Positions 1 through 8,746 of a DNA stretch of 26,576 bases are shown piece by piece. The notes beneath the pieces were generated by a model. It was given only the letters and a program-made list of their open reading frames with translations. It ran no database searches and was not told where the DNA came from. The stretch is from positions 1-26,576 of the forward strand of contig NWUY0300106278.1 of the NCBI GenBank assembly GCA_004151065.3. Direction: 5' to 3'. The DNA is from Larix sibirica (lineage: Eukaryota > Streptophyta > Pinopsida > Pinales > Pinaceae). The first letter of the stretch is position 1. Every line of letters starts with the position of its first letter. Position numbers and translations under genes: made by a program.

Positions 1-308
1 AGGCTTGCTAGGCCTTTATATAGCATTATTACAATGTGTCTTGAGGCCATACCATGGGCCAAAACCATGTGCTACCAAATACCATGGATATGAGAGGGTG
101 GCCTCTCCATTTAATGCTTTTATGGCTTATACATCTGAATTTAGACCATATGCCCCCTAAAATTTGGATCATTACATTACTGAAATAACAACAAGAACAT
201 ATAACAATTTCCCCACTATACTTTCTTTTAATTATTAATTAAAAAGGAATATCTATAAGGAGATTTAAGAGTAACAAGTAAACTAACTAGTATACATGAG
301 GCAAAGGA
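1..308. other. Left flank, no gene recognised
   Basis: AT-rich sequence with no coding frame worth reporting and no recognised repeat. It ends at the target-site duplication of the LTR retrotransposon, so it and the sequence after 6129 were probably contiguous before that insertion. Confidence 0.5.
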
Positions 309-313
309 GACAT
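309..313. repeat. Target-site duplication, left copy (GACAT)
   Basis: Five bases directly before the first base of the left LTR. They match GACAC at 6125-6129 in four of five positions. Five-bp duplications are usual for LTR-element integrases; the mismatch is a T/C transition. Confidence 0.7.
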
Positions 314-937
314 TGTCACAGCCACAATCACCCGCTAGTATCCAGCATCTAACTGTAGTGTGTGGCACTGCCCGGGAACGACCTGGGGGCGTGACCAACT
401 CAAATGTTCACCGCCAGACTACGCCTAACCTGCGGAAACTTTTCAACTTAACACTTTACTCGTTTAACTTGTTTACTTATTAACACGTTACACTAGCATC
501 AACACTTAGCCAAATTTAACATGTGCACAACATTACAAGTAAAACACAACATAGAATTACGTTAGGGTTTCCCAACCAACAACCCTTTTAAGCTTTTGTA
601 TAATCAACTGTTTACAATGGGTGGAGTTGCCACAACTCGCCAGAGCTCCGGCGTGAGCCCAAACAGCAACACACTTTACAACATATTTACAAAATACAAA
701 GAGTGGAGTTGAAACCTTCTGCGGGCATCCAACACTCAAGACTACCGACTTCTGCAACCCCTGGATGCTGTCGAACTGTCTCACAGTGCAACCCGGAACG
801 AGTGCGAACCTACCAAGTTCACCTCTTCTGCAACCGGATTTTGCTGGAACGAATTATGCTTGGAGTACTTCCCTAGCTCGTGCGACCTCTTTCCTTGTCT
901 GAATTCCTTGCTTTCCTTCTTGCATCTATGCCTAAGC

Positions 938-946
938 CTTTTTATA
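938..946 (-). promoter_or_regulatory. TATA box of the left LTR
   Basis: TATAAAAAG on the minus strand, conserved at 5384-5393 in the other LTR. It lies about 730 bp inside the LTR counted from its U3 end, a plausible U3/R boundary region. No start-site evidence is available. Confidence 0.5.
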
Positions 947-1120
947 TGTTGTCGTGTGGAAGGGTGCAACCCAACTTGGGAGCCCCTTTGCTTGGTGTGC
1001 ATTCCAAGTCACCACCGCCTTACCACTTGCAATCGCATGGTCCAAGTCCCCCACAAAGTGCACGTCTTGGTTCGTTGGATGGGCATTGTCCATTGGGATT
1101 CCAACCTGAGTTTCCTATCG

Positions 1121-1270
1121 AGCTTGCATCCTGAGTTCAGGGATAATCTTCCATCACGTGTTCGGTGAGGAGCTTCCATCCCGTATTCATGATCTGGCTT
1201 CCAACCCGAGTTCATGCTCTGGATTCCAGCCCGAGTCCGTGCTCTGACTTCCAACTTGAGCTCGTTCCTG
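1121..1270. repeat. 25-bp tandem array in U3 of the left LTR, six copies
   Basis: Six consecutive 25-base units with a shared core near CTTCCANCC plus a variable GAG/GTTC half. The first unit begins at AGCTTGCATCC and the last ends at CGTTCCTG. The array lies about 175 bp upstream of the TATA box in the direction of transcription, so it could act as U3 enhancer repeats. The same six units occur in the other LTR, so it predates this insertion. Confidence 0.8.
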
Positions 1271-1677
1271 TCCGTGCCCATGCCATGGTCCGTCGCATCT
1301 AAGTGTTAGTCCTTTGTGCACTACTTGGTTGGAGTATGTGGGCGCTTAGACCAGCGCGCCACAACTCCCAATTCTTAAGTGCGTCCAATTTTCCAAGGGT
1401 GCGCCCAACGACCCTTTCCTTTCCAACATGTCGATGTGGTAATGTGCCCCACTCTCGGGATTTCCATGCACCGAGGTTGAGTGTGGGCGTCGTTGTGTGG
1501 AAGCGCGACCAAGTCTGGTCCACGCGCCCCACCATCAGTTCCGTCACTTGGTCGCTTGCCTACTTGCCAAGTCCTTAGCCGACCGAAACGTCGTTTTGCC
1601 CAGTTGGGCGGGAGTGCAATACTCCCATGGGTGTGTGGGCGTCGTGCCCGAATGTGCTAAAATTCGTGGCTGTGACA

Positions 1678-1690
1678 ACCTCCCCCACTT
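1678..1690 (-). promoter_or_regulatory. Polypurine tract, plus-strand primer of the retrotransposon
   Basis: On the minus strand the sequence AAGTGGGGGAGGT directly precedes the LTR start TGTCACA. A purine run abutting the 3' LTR is the standard primer for second-strand cDNA synthesis and confirms that the element is read on the minus strand. Confidence 0.8.
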
Positions 1691-2138
1691 AAAATGCTTG
1701 TTGTCCTCGTCAAGGAGTCTGAAATGCCTGCACTTCCAAAAGTTGATGCTGCTACACCGCACCATACTTTTCTAGCTAAGTCCCCACTGCCTGTGTGTCA
1801 CTCTGCCAGTACACTAGTCTCGTTTCCCTTCGTCGTCTACACTATCCGAGTGATCAAGTTGTCCACTAAGATTCCTTTGGTCTCTGTTTCCTAGTCCTCT
1901 CCGCATCAGCTTCACACTTGGTGACTTTTCTGTTGTCGAATGAAGCTTTCCCGCCTCATCCACTTGTTGGCTTCGTTCCGGTATGGCTCCCCGAGAAGCA
2001 CCCGCGGCCTTCCTACCTGTGCCAAGGGTAGCGGTCGTGCCAAATCTGTGTCTTACCAAAAGAAGATGGAAGACGGTGTTGTCGCACCTTACCCAAAACT
2101 TTCTTTGCCTTCCTTTGGTTCTCTGCTTTATGGCTTAA
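1691..2138 (-). other. Untranslated 3' internal region of the LTR element
   Basis: About 450 bases between the end of the long Gag-protease frame and the polypurine tract. An 81-codon minus-strand frame (2059-1814) is present but has no family resemblance that I recognise. In an autonomous element this interval would hold the end of integrase; nothing integrase-like is visible. Confidence 0.5.
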
Positions 2139-2645
2139 TTATAGAAGAAGTGGCATGTTGTTCCCAATCGTTCTGTTCCCTTCATCGAACAACCTTTGCG
2201 CTTCAGGGTCGTCTAGCCATACATCGGTTGCAACCGAAGTGTCCCCTTCATGTGCTAGTGACGCAGCCAGTTCAACCACCTTATCACGTTGTCGTTCTTC
2301 CGTATCCTTGCAGAACTTAGTGAGTTTTTCCAAACTTGTTACTGTCATTTCCATAACCTTCTCCATGTTCGTAAGTCGCTGCTCCAACAATCTGTCTGCT
2401 TCCTTGGATGCGAGGCGTTCCTCCAAGTGAACAACCTCTTATTTGCCGATGCATTCCCTACAATGTTCTCCCTCGTTGATCTTCTTGTGAGTATTTGCTG
2501 AGAAGGTGGAAGCTGTCAATGCTATCACCTTTCATTCTCTCAGCAACTTCTTCACGTTTCGCATGAATATTGGGTCCCTCCTTACTAGAAACGCTAGGTT
2601 GTCTATGTGGGGTAGATGAGCCACCTTCTCCTTCTTCGTGAATTT
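2139..2645 (-). pseudogene. In-frame C-terminal coiled-coil extension after the protease
   Basis: The reading frame of the protease continues past its TAA for about 170 more codons, with further stops at 2532 (TGA) and 2439 (TAA), ending at TAA 2139-2141. The first part (KKEKVAHLP...) resembles the linker that follows protease in related elements. The second part, roughly 2440-2240, is rich in Glu, Lys and Leu with heptad-like spacing (EERLASKEADRLLEQRL, EKVMEMTVTSLEKL), so a coiled coil is likely. Where reverse transcriptase should follow there is this segment instead. It may be a captured host fragment, a non-autonomous element's own domain, or a rearranged piece of Gag. I do not recognise a named family. 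Confidence 0.6.
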
Positions 2646-4160
2646 TTATCCAAGTACAACATCAAAGTCATCCATAGGAATGACCGTGAAATCACTCACG
2701 CTCGTCCATTCTCCAATCCTTAGAGAAACTTGGCAAGCCAATCCCACTACTCTTTCAACTCCTGAGTTTACTGCCTTGAACATATTCACCCCTGGTTCAA
2801 TCCGTAGATTGAGTTGCTCTGCCACTTCCATTTTGACGAAGTTGTGCATGTCACCAATGTCAACTAAGGCCAAAACCTGTTGTCCGTTTAACTCTACTGG
2901 AACATAACTCAGTTTGTTGAAGTCTGCGTCTGTCGTGACTTTCGGTTCTTCAAGAACCGCGTTCAATACCTGTAAAATGCCAACCGAAGGCTCTTCCTGT
3001 TCCACCGTTGCTAGCTTCTGCGATCGCAATGGACCATTTTTAGCATAGTGATTCTTTGCACATATGTAGCAAGAAATTGTCCTTCCTTTCTCCTTAGGAA
3101 CGTCGACATTTTTGGATGGTTCTTCCTCACGCTTGCCACCGTTCTTAGGCCTATTTTTATGCCTCTTCTTGAATTTGCCTTGATGCTTTTTTCCAGCCTC
3201 CTCATTGTTTATGGCTTCATCTTTCCCGCCAGCCTGAAAATCATGCAACTTCTTTGCGGCAGAAATAGCTTCAACAAGGGTCGTCACTCCCTGACGTCGC
3301 AAGTTAGCTTGCGCCCAAGTCCACAGACCATTCATAAAGTGATACAAACGATCCTCGTCGCTCATGCCCTTTATCTCCAGCATCACGTTGGTGTAGGATT
3401 TAATATAAGCCTGAATCCGCGTGGTGTGCTTAATCCTCATAAGCTCATTCCTCGCAACCCAACTTTGGTTTCCGGGACCAAACTGTGCTTTGAGAGCATC
3501 CTTCATTTTCGTCCAGTTTTTGATCTATTTCGTTATCTTGTCGGTGGCCAAATCTTCTGCATGGTTCCTCCACTAAAGCTTCGTTGTAGCTGTGAGAAAC
3601 ATTGCGGCAATGCTCACCTTAGACTCTTCTGAACTTCCGTTCATCTGTTATATGTACTGCTCCACGTCCCAACAGAAGTTTCCAAGCAACTTAGCATTTC
3701 GTGTCCCATCAAACAGTTCCAGATCTTTCATGCGGATCTTCATAGTAGCTCCCGTACTAGATCCTTGATCCAACACTCGTTTCAACACTACAATCGTGAC
3801 GTCTTGGTCCTTTAAGCGAAGTTGAAGTTGCTCCAAAACTTCTTCAAGATTCTTGACTCGACCCTCCGTGTCTTTTTTAATCACTACGTGCAACACATCT
3901 GTTGCATCCTTGCATTCTGCCATGGCTTTGTTGAAAGCCTTCTGCATTTTTTCCACTTCAGTAACCAAAGTCGCAACCTTTTCTCAATGGGCATAGAACA
4001 ATTCGCTAAACTGCTCCATGTTCTTCTCCATTGCAAAAAATTTGTGTTTCACCTTGGTGGCTTTTGGTCCTGGTTCTTCATGAACAGACTCTTCCCCTTC
4101 TGAAGGTACTTCTGGCTCTTCCTATGACTCAAAAACCAGGTCTATGTTTCGCTTCCCCAT
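2646..4160 (-). pseudogene. gag-PR: Gag-aspartic protease polyprotein, Ty3/gypsy type, interrupted by stops
   Basis: Structural Gag followed by a retropepsin, which in a live element would form the virus-like particle and mature it. Read from an ATG at 4160, the frame continues to the TAA at 2646-2648 without a frame change, broken by stops at 4122, 3984, 3648, 3573 and 3525 (lowest base of each). Features in order: a charged N-terminal region; a coiled-coil segment (about 4040-3780); the plant Gag signature ELFDGTRNAK and WDVEQY (about 3725-3650); the capsid region with MSDEDRLYHFMNGL and LRRQGV (about 3370-3290); a basic stretch; a zinc knuckle CYICAKNH whose last Cys is Gly (about 3070-3050); and the protease at ALVDIG, where the active-site Ser of DSG is Ile, ending MDDFDVVLG. 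An ATG at 4257 in a shifted frame could be the older start. The family assignment is firm; lineage within Ty3/gypsy is not settled. Confidence 0.88.
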
Positions 4161-4723
4161 CCCAATCTTCGAAATGGGATATGAATCCAAGCTCTTCCGA
4201 ACTTTCTTCTTAATCGTTCCACCTCCATCTACCAATTTTCTCCCTTACAACACTCATTTGAGCAGGTTGCAAATCTGCACAAGGTGTCTTATTAGTGAAG
4301 CCTTGGTTCTATCTGAATTACTTGCTTTGTTTTGAGGTTCCCCAGCTAAGCACACTCGTAAGAGTTGCAAAACGAACTCTTCTTTGCTCCAGCGACTAAG
4401 GCTCCAAGTCGCTTCACTTTTGCGCCCAAACTCTAAGTTTCTTCCAGACTTGGCCTCAAATCGTCCAACCTGTGTCAACCTGTAGTGAACTACAGCTCCT
4501 GCGGTTCTGCAGTTGCAAGCTTCAGACTTGCGGCTCTGTCCAGTTGTAAACCCACCGAATTCTAGCACTGTGACCACTTTAGCAAACCTTTGTCAACTGT
4601 CGCAGCAATCTGTTCTGAAACCTTGTTCGCAAAATAGTCGCACTCTGAAACGTGCTCTAATACCACATGTTCGCAAGAATAGTGGTGAAGAGCTTTTCCT
4701 CAACTCTCCAATTGCAACAATGG
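4161..4723 (-). other. 5' leader of the LTR element
   Basis: The region between the primer site and the Gag frame. It holds a 107-codon minus-strand frame (4577-4254) in the same phase as Gag but closed by a stop before it, with no recognisable domain; I treat it as leader. At 4651-4665 is a second copy of the primer-site sequence, and GTTCGCAANAATAGT recurs around 4624-4640 and 4669-4685, so part of the leader is built of short direct repeats. Confidence 0.5.
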
Positions 4724-4736
4724 TTCTCTAATACCA
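4724..4736 (-). promoter_or_regulatory. Primer binding site, initiator-Met tRNA type
   Basis: On the minus strand TGGTATTAGAGAA starts two bases after the end of the 5' LTR (TATGACA, then TG). The plant initiator-Met tRNA primer site is TGGTATCAGAGC; the match here has a C-to-T change in the middle. Position and spacing are as expected for reverse-transcription priming. Confidence 0.75.
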
Positions 4737-5383
4737 CATGTCATAGCCACAGTCACTCATTAATCCCCAGCATCTAACTGCGGTGTGCAACACTACCCGG
4801 GAATGACTTGAGGGCGTGACCAACTCAAATGTTCACCGACAGACTACGCCTAACCTGCGGAAACTTTTCAACTTAACACTTTACTCGTTTAACTTGTTTA
4901 CTTACTAGCATGTTACACTAGCATCAACACTTAACCAAATTTAACATGTGCACAACAATACAAGTAAAACACAACACAGAATTAAGTTGGGGTTTCCAAA
5001 CCAGCAACCCTTAAGATTTTGTATAATCAACTATTTACAATTGGTGGAGTTTCCACAACTCGATAGAGCTTCGGCGTGAGCCCAACCAGCAACATGCCTT
5101 ACAACAGATTTACAAAATACAAAGAGTGGAGTTGACCCCTCCTGCAGGAGTCCAACTCGCAAGACTGTCGACTTCTGCAACCTCTGGATGCTGCCAAACT
5201 GTCTCACTGTGAAACCCGGAACGAGTGCAAACCTTCCAAGCTCATCTCTTCTGCAACCCTATTGCAACCGTATTTTGTTGGAACGGATTGTGCATGAAGG
5301 ACGAGCTTGGAGTACCTCCCTAGCTCGTGCAACCTCTTGCCTTGTCTGAATTCCTTGCTTGTCTTCTTGCATCTAGGCCTAAT

Positions 5384-5393
5384 CCTTTTTATA
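5384..5393 (-). promoter_or_regulatory. TATA box of the right (5') LTR
   Basis: TATAAAAAGG on the minus strand, intact and conserved with 938-946. This is the copy that would have driven transcription of Gag-protease. It lies about 175 bp downstream of the 25-bp array. Confidence 0.5.
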
Positions 5394-5567
5394 TGTTGTC
5401 ATGTGGGAGGGCGTGACCCATCTTGGGCGCCCCTTTGCTTGGCGTCCACTCCAATTCACTATCGCCTTACCACTTGCAACCGAATGGTCCAAGTCCCCCA
5501 CAAAGTGTGTGTTTTGGTCCATTGGATGAGCGTTGTCCATTGGGATTCTGACCCAAGTTGCCTGTCA

Positions 5568-5717
5568 AGCTTCCATCCTGAGCTGAGGGAGAAGCTTCCA
5601 TCACGTGTTCGGCGAGGAGCTTCCATCCTGTGTTCACGCTTTGGCTTCCAACCCAAGTTCGTGCTCTGGCTTCCAACCCGATTTTGTGCTCCGGCTTCCA
5701 ACCTGAGCTCGTTCCTG
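5568..5717. repeat. 25-bp tandem array in U3 of the right LTR, six copies
   Basis: Six exact-length 25-base units, from AGCTTCCATCCTG at 5568 to CGTTCCTG ending at 5717. Units 4-6 share GGCTTCCAACC. Copy number and order match the left LTR array at 1121-1270. Confidence 0.8.
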
Positions 5718-6124
5718 TCCGCGCCCATGCCATGGTTCGTCGCATCTAAGTGTTAGTCCTTTGGGAGTTGCTTGTGTGGAGTATGTGGGCGCTTGGAACA
5801 ACGCGCCACAACTCCCAACTCTTAAGTGCTTTCGATGGTCCAAGGGTGCTCCCGGCGCCCCTTTCCTTGCCAACGTGTTGATGTGGTAATGCTCCCCACT
5901 CCCGAGCTTGTTGTGCGCCGAGGTTGAGTGTGGGCGTCGTTGTGTGGGAGCACGCCCAAGTTTGTTCCATGTGCCCCACCATCCATTCTGTCACTTGGTC
6001 GCTTGCCTACTCACCAAGTCCTTAGCCGACCGAAATGTCGTTTTTCCCAGCCAGGTGGGAGTGCAAGACTCCCATGGGTGTGTGGGCGTCGTGCCCGAAT
6101 GTGCTAAAATTCATGGCTGTGACA

Positions 6125-6129
6125 GACAC
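6125..6129. repeat. Target-site duplication, right copy (GACAC)
   Basis: Five bases directly after the last base of the right LTR, pairing with GACAT at 309-313 with one mismatch. Together they fix both ends of the element. Confidence 0.7.
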
Positions 6130-7500
6130 GTCTAATGATTGGGTAGGGAATTTAATGCAAGGGTGTTGGAAGAATGATTAAATGGAGTGACGAATTGAAT
6201 CCATGTGTGAGTTAATTTCATAAGGTAAGTGTTAAAATGAGAACCCAGCTCAACATGCAACCATGCAAGAAGAGAAACAACCATACCAATGGTGTGTACA
6301 ACTTACTAGAGGGTTTGTACAATTTGTGGCGATGCCCAATTACTTCAATAAACCTTGCTTTGTTATGTACAACCCATCTAAATGCCATTGATCTCCACAT
6401 ACTTGAATTCTCAGTATTTAACGACAAAATTAGAAGCTCGGTTAAACAATTACAACAACCATTTCTTGACAGAACTTGATTTCAATGCTTCAAGTGTAAT
6501 GGATGCTAGATATCTGTTAGTTGTTTCTAGTCGCAGCAGATAAGGGAAAATCAATTTTTTGGGCATAAGCTAACAAAATAAAATATGGTTGATCATATTA
6601 ATCGAAAAAACACATTGTAGGTTTATTGGTAAATATGTCAAACTTGGGCTAGTTGGAGTGCAACATATCCCTATGAGTTGATGTCTATAGCAGACACACC
6701 AACTAGCATACAACATTCCAAAGACGGTGTCGTGGTTTCTTTAATCCAACACAATACGGAGCCAGTTTACACAAAAATCGGTTAAATGAAATGGAACGAC
6801 AAGCCATGACTTAACAACCAATAGTGAGAATGTTCATTAATCATAATCCATCAAATACATGGTGATTCACTCACAATAAACATGTTAATTTACCCAAGGA
6901 ACACAAATGGGAAACCTAGCATTGAATGGTTGCTGAGCCAATTTCAAGAATCTCTTATTATAATGTGGCTAATGGTTATTGTGCATCCTCACTTGTTGGC
7001 CGACAAAGAAAACCCTTTGTGAGCCTATTACAATAAGATATAGGTAAATCTAAGGGCATTGGGTAGTGTAAGCGTCCTTGTCCTTTCATTTCCCATTGCT
7101 AAACTTTTTCTCCATTTTTTAATTTTATTTCTTGTTTCATTTAAATTTTTTTTCTCTCATGTAAATTTTTTTATTGCTTATTTTCTTTTATTATTTTCAC
7201 CTTCAATAATTGTTGAATTGCACTTAAGTACCAAGTCTTACAACCATTTGTTATGTTCAAATCCATTTCATATCAATAAAACACATATTGGATATAATCC
7301 TTAGGTTGGTTGTGGGAATGATTTTAGATTGTTGAATCCTTTCATAAATTCATTACATGAATGAGGTATATTTTATTTAAGACAAGTTGTCTCCCAAGAT
7401 CTCCCCTAGTGGGTAGAGATGCATATGAGAGGGATTCCTTTACAATAGAACTTAGAAGAAGCCATGTGAGGGTAAAGGATGATGAGGATGAACAACTCCA
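6130..7500. other. AT-rich interval without recognised genes
   Basis: No coding frame with recognisable content. Positions about 7075-7215 are very T-rich on the plus strand, a low-complexity stretch. Nothing else was identified before the LINE A relic. Confidence 0.5.
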
Positions 7501-8590
7501 GTCCAAAAATCTAAGTAGATGAATATATACTTTGAAAGTTGGATATATGATTTTTTGTGAAGTTGCAGGGGTAGATAAGGCTCTTTCGTGGTGGAAAGAT
7601 ATTTGTAGGTCTAGATGTTTATTGAAAGATCATATATTTATTGGCTTGCTTTGGAAAATAAATCCCTTACCTAGGAATCCATCCAAAAGAGAAACAAGCA
7701 TGACCCAACAAATGACCAGTGTTCAAAGTTCAAGAGGAAACTATTAGTCATCTCTTAATTTCATGTTCATATACCCATCAGGTATGGAACGAGTTAGGAG
7801 AGCTTATAGCCATAAGAGATGCTTGGAATGGAGTCACTATTGAAGATAGTCTAATATATTGGTGAACTAATTCAACCCTAAAAAACCTCAAATCTATTCC
7901 TATGATAGTTGCCTAGGGTATGTGGTTGGCTCAAAATGCAAGCCTATTTGATAATAGATATATACTTCCTCTCCAATGTCCAATTTAGAGTAAATCTACC
8001 ATAAAAATATGAGGTGGGTTGTGGCTAAATGGATTAAGATATTGGGAGCTTGGGATTACTTTGATGGTGCTTATCAATGGGACCGCTCCTCTTGTGGTAT
8101 TGGTGGTGTGATTTATCTAAATCATTTTCACATTTTCAAGTTAAAAACCAACATTGATAGAAGTACAAACAATTATGTTAAATTGATAACCCTAAAACTA
8201 TTGTTGTTTGACACTTTGGAAAGAAGATTACTAAAATTCAAACTTTTGGTGATTATATGGTGGCGATGAATTGGATGTAAGGCATCATTAATATGGAAAA
8301 TTTCATATTAGGGCCATATTCAATGAGATTAAAGTGTATTGAACACACTAAATTTTCATCACACCCACCAGGAGCGAAATGGAGAAGTGGACAAACTTTG
8401 AAAGGCAAGTCCTCAACTAGATCCAAGGTAGTAGCATATTCAAGAGCTTAAAGATCAGTAACCCCATGAATATTTTCACTCCTCTTTTTTTGATTTTGTA
8501 TTCTTTGGATTTAGTATTATAGATTGTGTTGTATATGATGTGTATGTGGCTTTGCTTTATTAAGAGAACTTTTCTGCTTTTTTTATCACC
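7501..8590 (+). mobile_element. LINE A, 5'-truncated L1-clade retrotransposon relic
   Basis: Only the C-terminal part of ORF2 remains, followed by about 300 bases of 3' untranslated sequence ending in a T-rich stretch (GCTTTTTTT near 8577-8585). The 5' limit is approximate because the first recognisable residues are at about 7570. No target duplication or clear terminal hairpin was found. This is the most decayed of the four LINE copies and LINE B begins almost immediately after it. Confidence 0.75.
7532..8290 (+). pseudogene. LINE ORF2 fragment: zinc-binding region and RNase H
   Basis: This fragment corresponds to the end of ORF2, which in L1 elements encodes endonuclease and reverse transcriptase and in many plant L1s a C-terminal RNase H. 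The start (ALSWWKDICRS, HIFIGLLWKI) matches the segment before the zf-RVT motif. The frame then shifts to EETISHLLISCSYTHQVW at 7734, where the preceding Cys pair is lost. Stops follow at 7863 (TGA after IYW) and about 7915 (TAG). RNase H begins at about 8053 with YFDGAY, includes CGIGGVIYL, and after another frameshift near 8235 shows GDYMVAMNW, the GDS active-site motif with Ser changed to Tyr. It cannot encode a product. Confidence 0.82.
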
Positions 8591-8622
8591 TTTTTTACGA
8601 CTATTAGGGAACTTTACGTAAT

Positions 8623-8746
8623 CTATAATGATGCACCATTAGAGAAACTTTTATGCCCCATTATGGTACTCTTTGGTATTGGTTCTATAATGATGCACCA
8701 TTAGAGAAACTTGTATGCCCTATTATGGTACTCTTTGGTATTGGTT
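8623..8746 (+). repeat. 62-bp tandem duplication at the LINE B 5' end
   Basis: Two adjacent 62-base copies (8623-8684 and 8685-8746) beginning CTATAATGATGCACC and differing at two or three bases. CTAT occurs again right after the second copy, so the duplication spans a 4-base microhomology. As 62 is not a multiple of three, it shifts the ORF2 frame. Confidence 0.9.

Larger units (their letters stand above)
314..1677 (-). repeat. 3' long terminal repeat (left copy)
   Basis: A 1364-bp direct repeat of 4739-6124. It starts TGTCACA and ends TGTGACA, so the terminal inverted repeat is seven bases rather than the minimal TG/CA. On the minus strand it contains, in order, a six-copy 25-bp array (1270 to 1121), a TATA box (946 to 938) and then the R/U5 part down to 314. 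Differences from the other LTR are spread along its length and are largely C/T and G/A. Open frames within it are not conserved between the LTRs and are treated as chance. Confidence 0.93.
314..6124 (-). mobile_element. LTR retrotransposon, Gag-protease only, inactive
   Basis: A full-structure LTR element read on the minus strand. Visible parts in transcription order are the 5' LTR (4739-6124), a primer site two bases inside it (4724-4736), a Gag-protease frame with stops (4160 down to 2139), a polypurine tract (1678-1690) and the 3' LTR (314-1677). Both LTRs begin TGTCA and end TGTGACA. GACAT before the element and GACAC after it form an imperfect 5-bp target duplication. Gag and protease resemble plant Ty3/gypsy elements. 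The internal region is only about 3.06 kb and I see no reverse transcriptase, RNase H or integrase motif in any frame, so the element could move only with enzymes supplied in trans. The LTRs differ at many sites, mostly by transitions, so the insertion is old. It may be a deleted autonomous element or a TR-GAG-type non-autonomous family. Confidence 0.92.
4739..6124 (-). repeat. 5' long terminal repeat (right copy)
   Basis: A 1386-bp partner of 314-1677. It starts TGTCATA (one change from the other copy) and ends TGTGACA. It contains the same 25-bp array (5568-5717) and TATA box (5384-5393). It would supply the promoter for the internal region. Plus-strand open frames such as 5307-5756 are chance frames in GC-richer DNA. 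Confidence 0.93.

Noticed and set aside
1009-1281. Minus-strand frames with repeated SGWKP-like residues (also 5459-5745)
   Set aside because: They are translations of the 25-bp array. The 25-bp period is not a multiple of three, so the repeated motif cannot be one coding repeat.
3048-3632. 194-codon plus-strand frame opposite Gag
   Set aside because: It is antisense to the recognised Gag-protease frame, hydrophobic and without domain content: a shadow.
5307-5756. 149-codon plus-strand frame in the right LTR, with a partner at 860-1168
   Set aside because: It lies in the LTR on the strand opposite to transcription. The left LTR version ends earlier, and the apparent repeats come from the 25-bp array. 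Treated as chance.
7059-7304. 81-codon hydrophobic frame as a small membrane protein
   Set aside because: It is translated from a T-rich low-complexity stretch, with no conserved feature.
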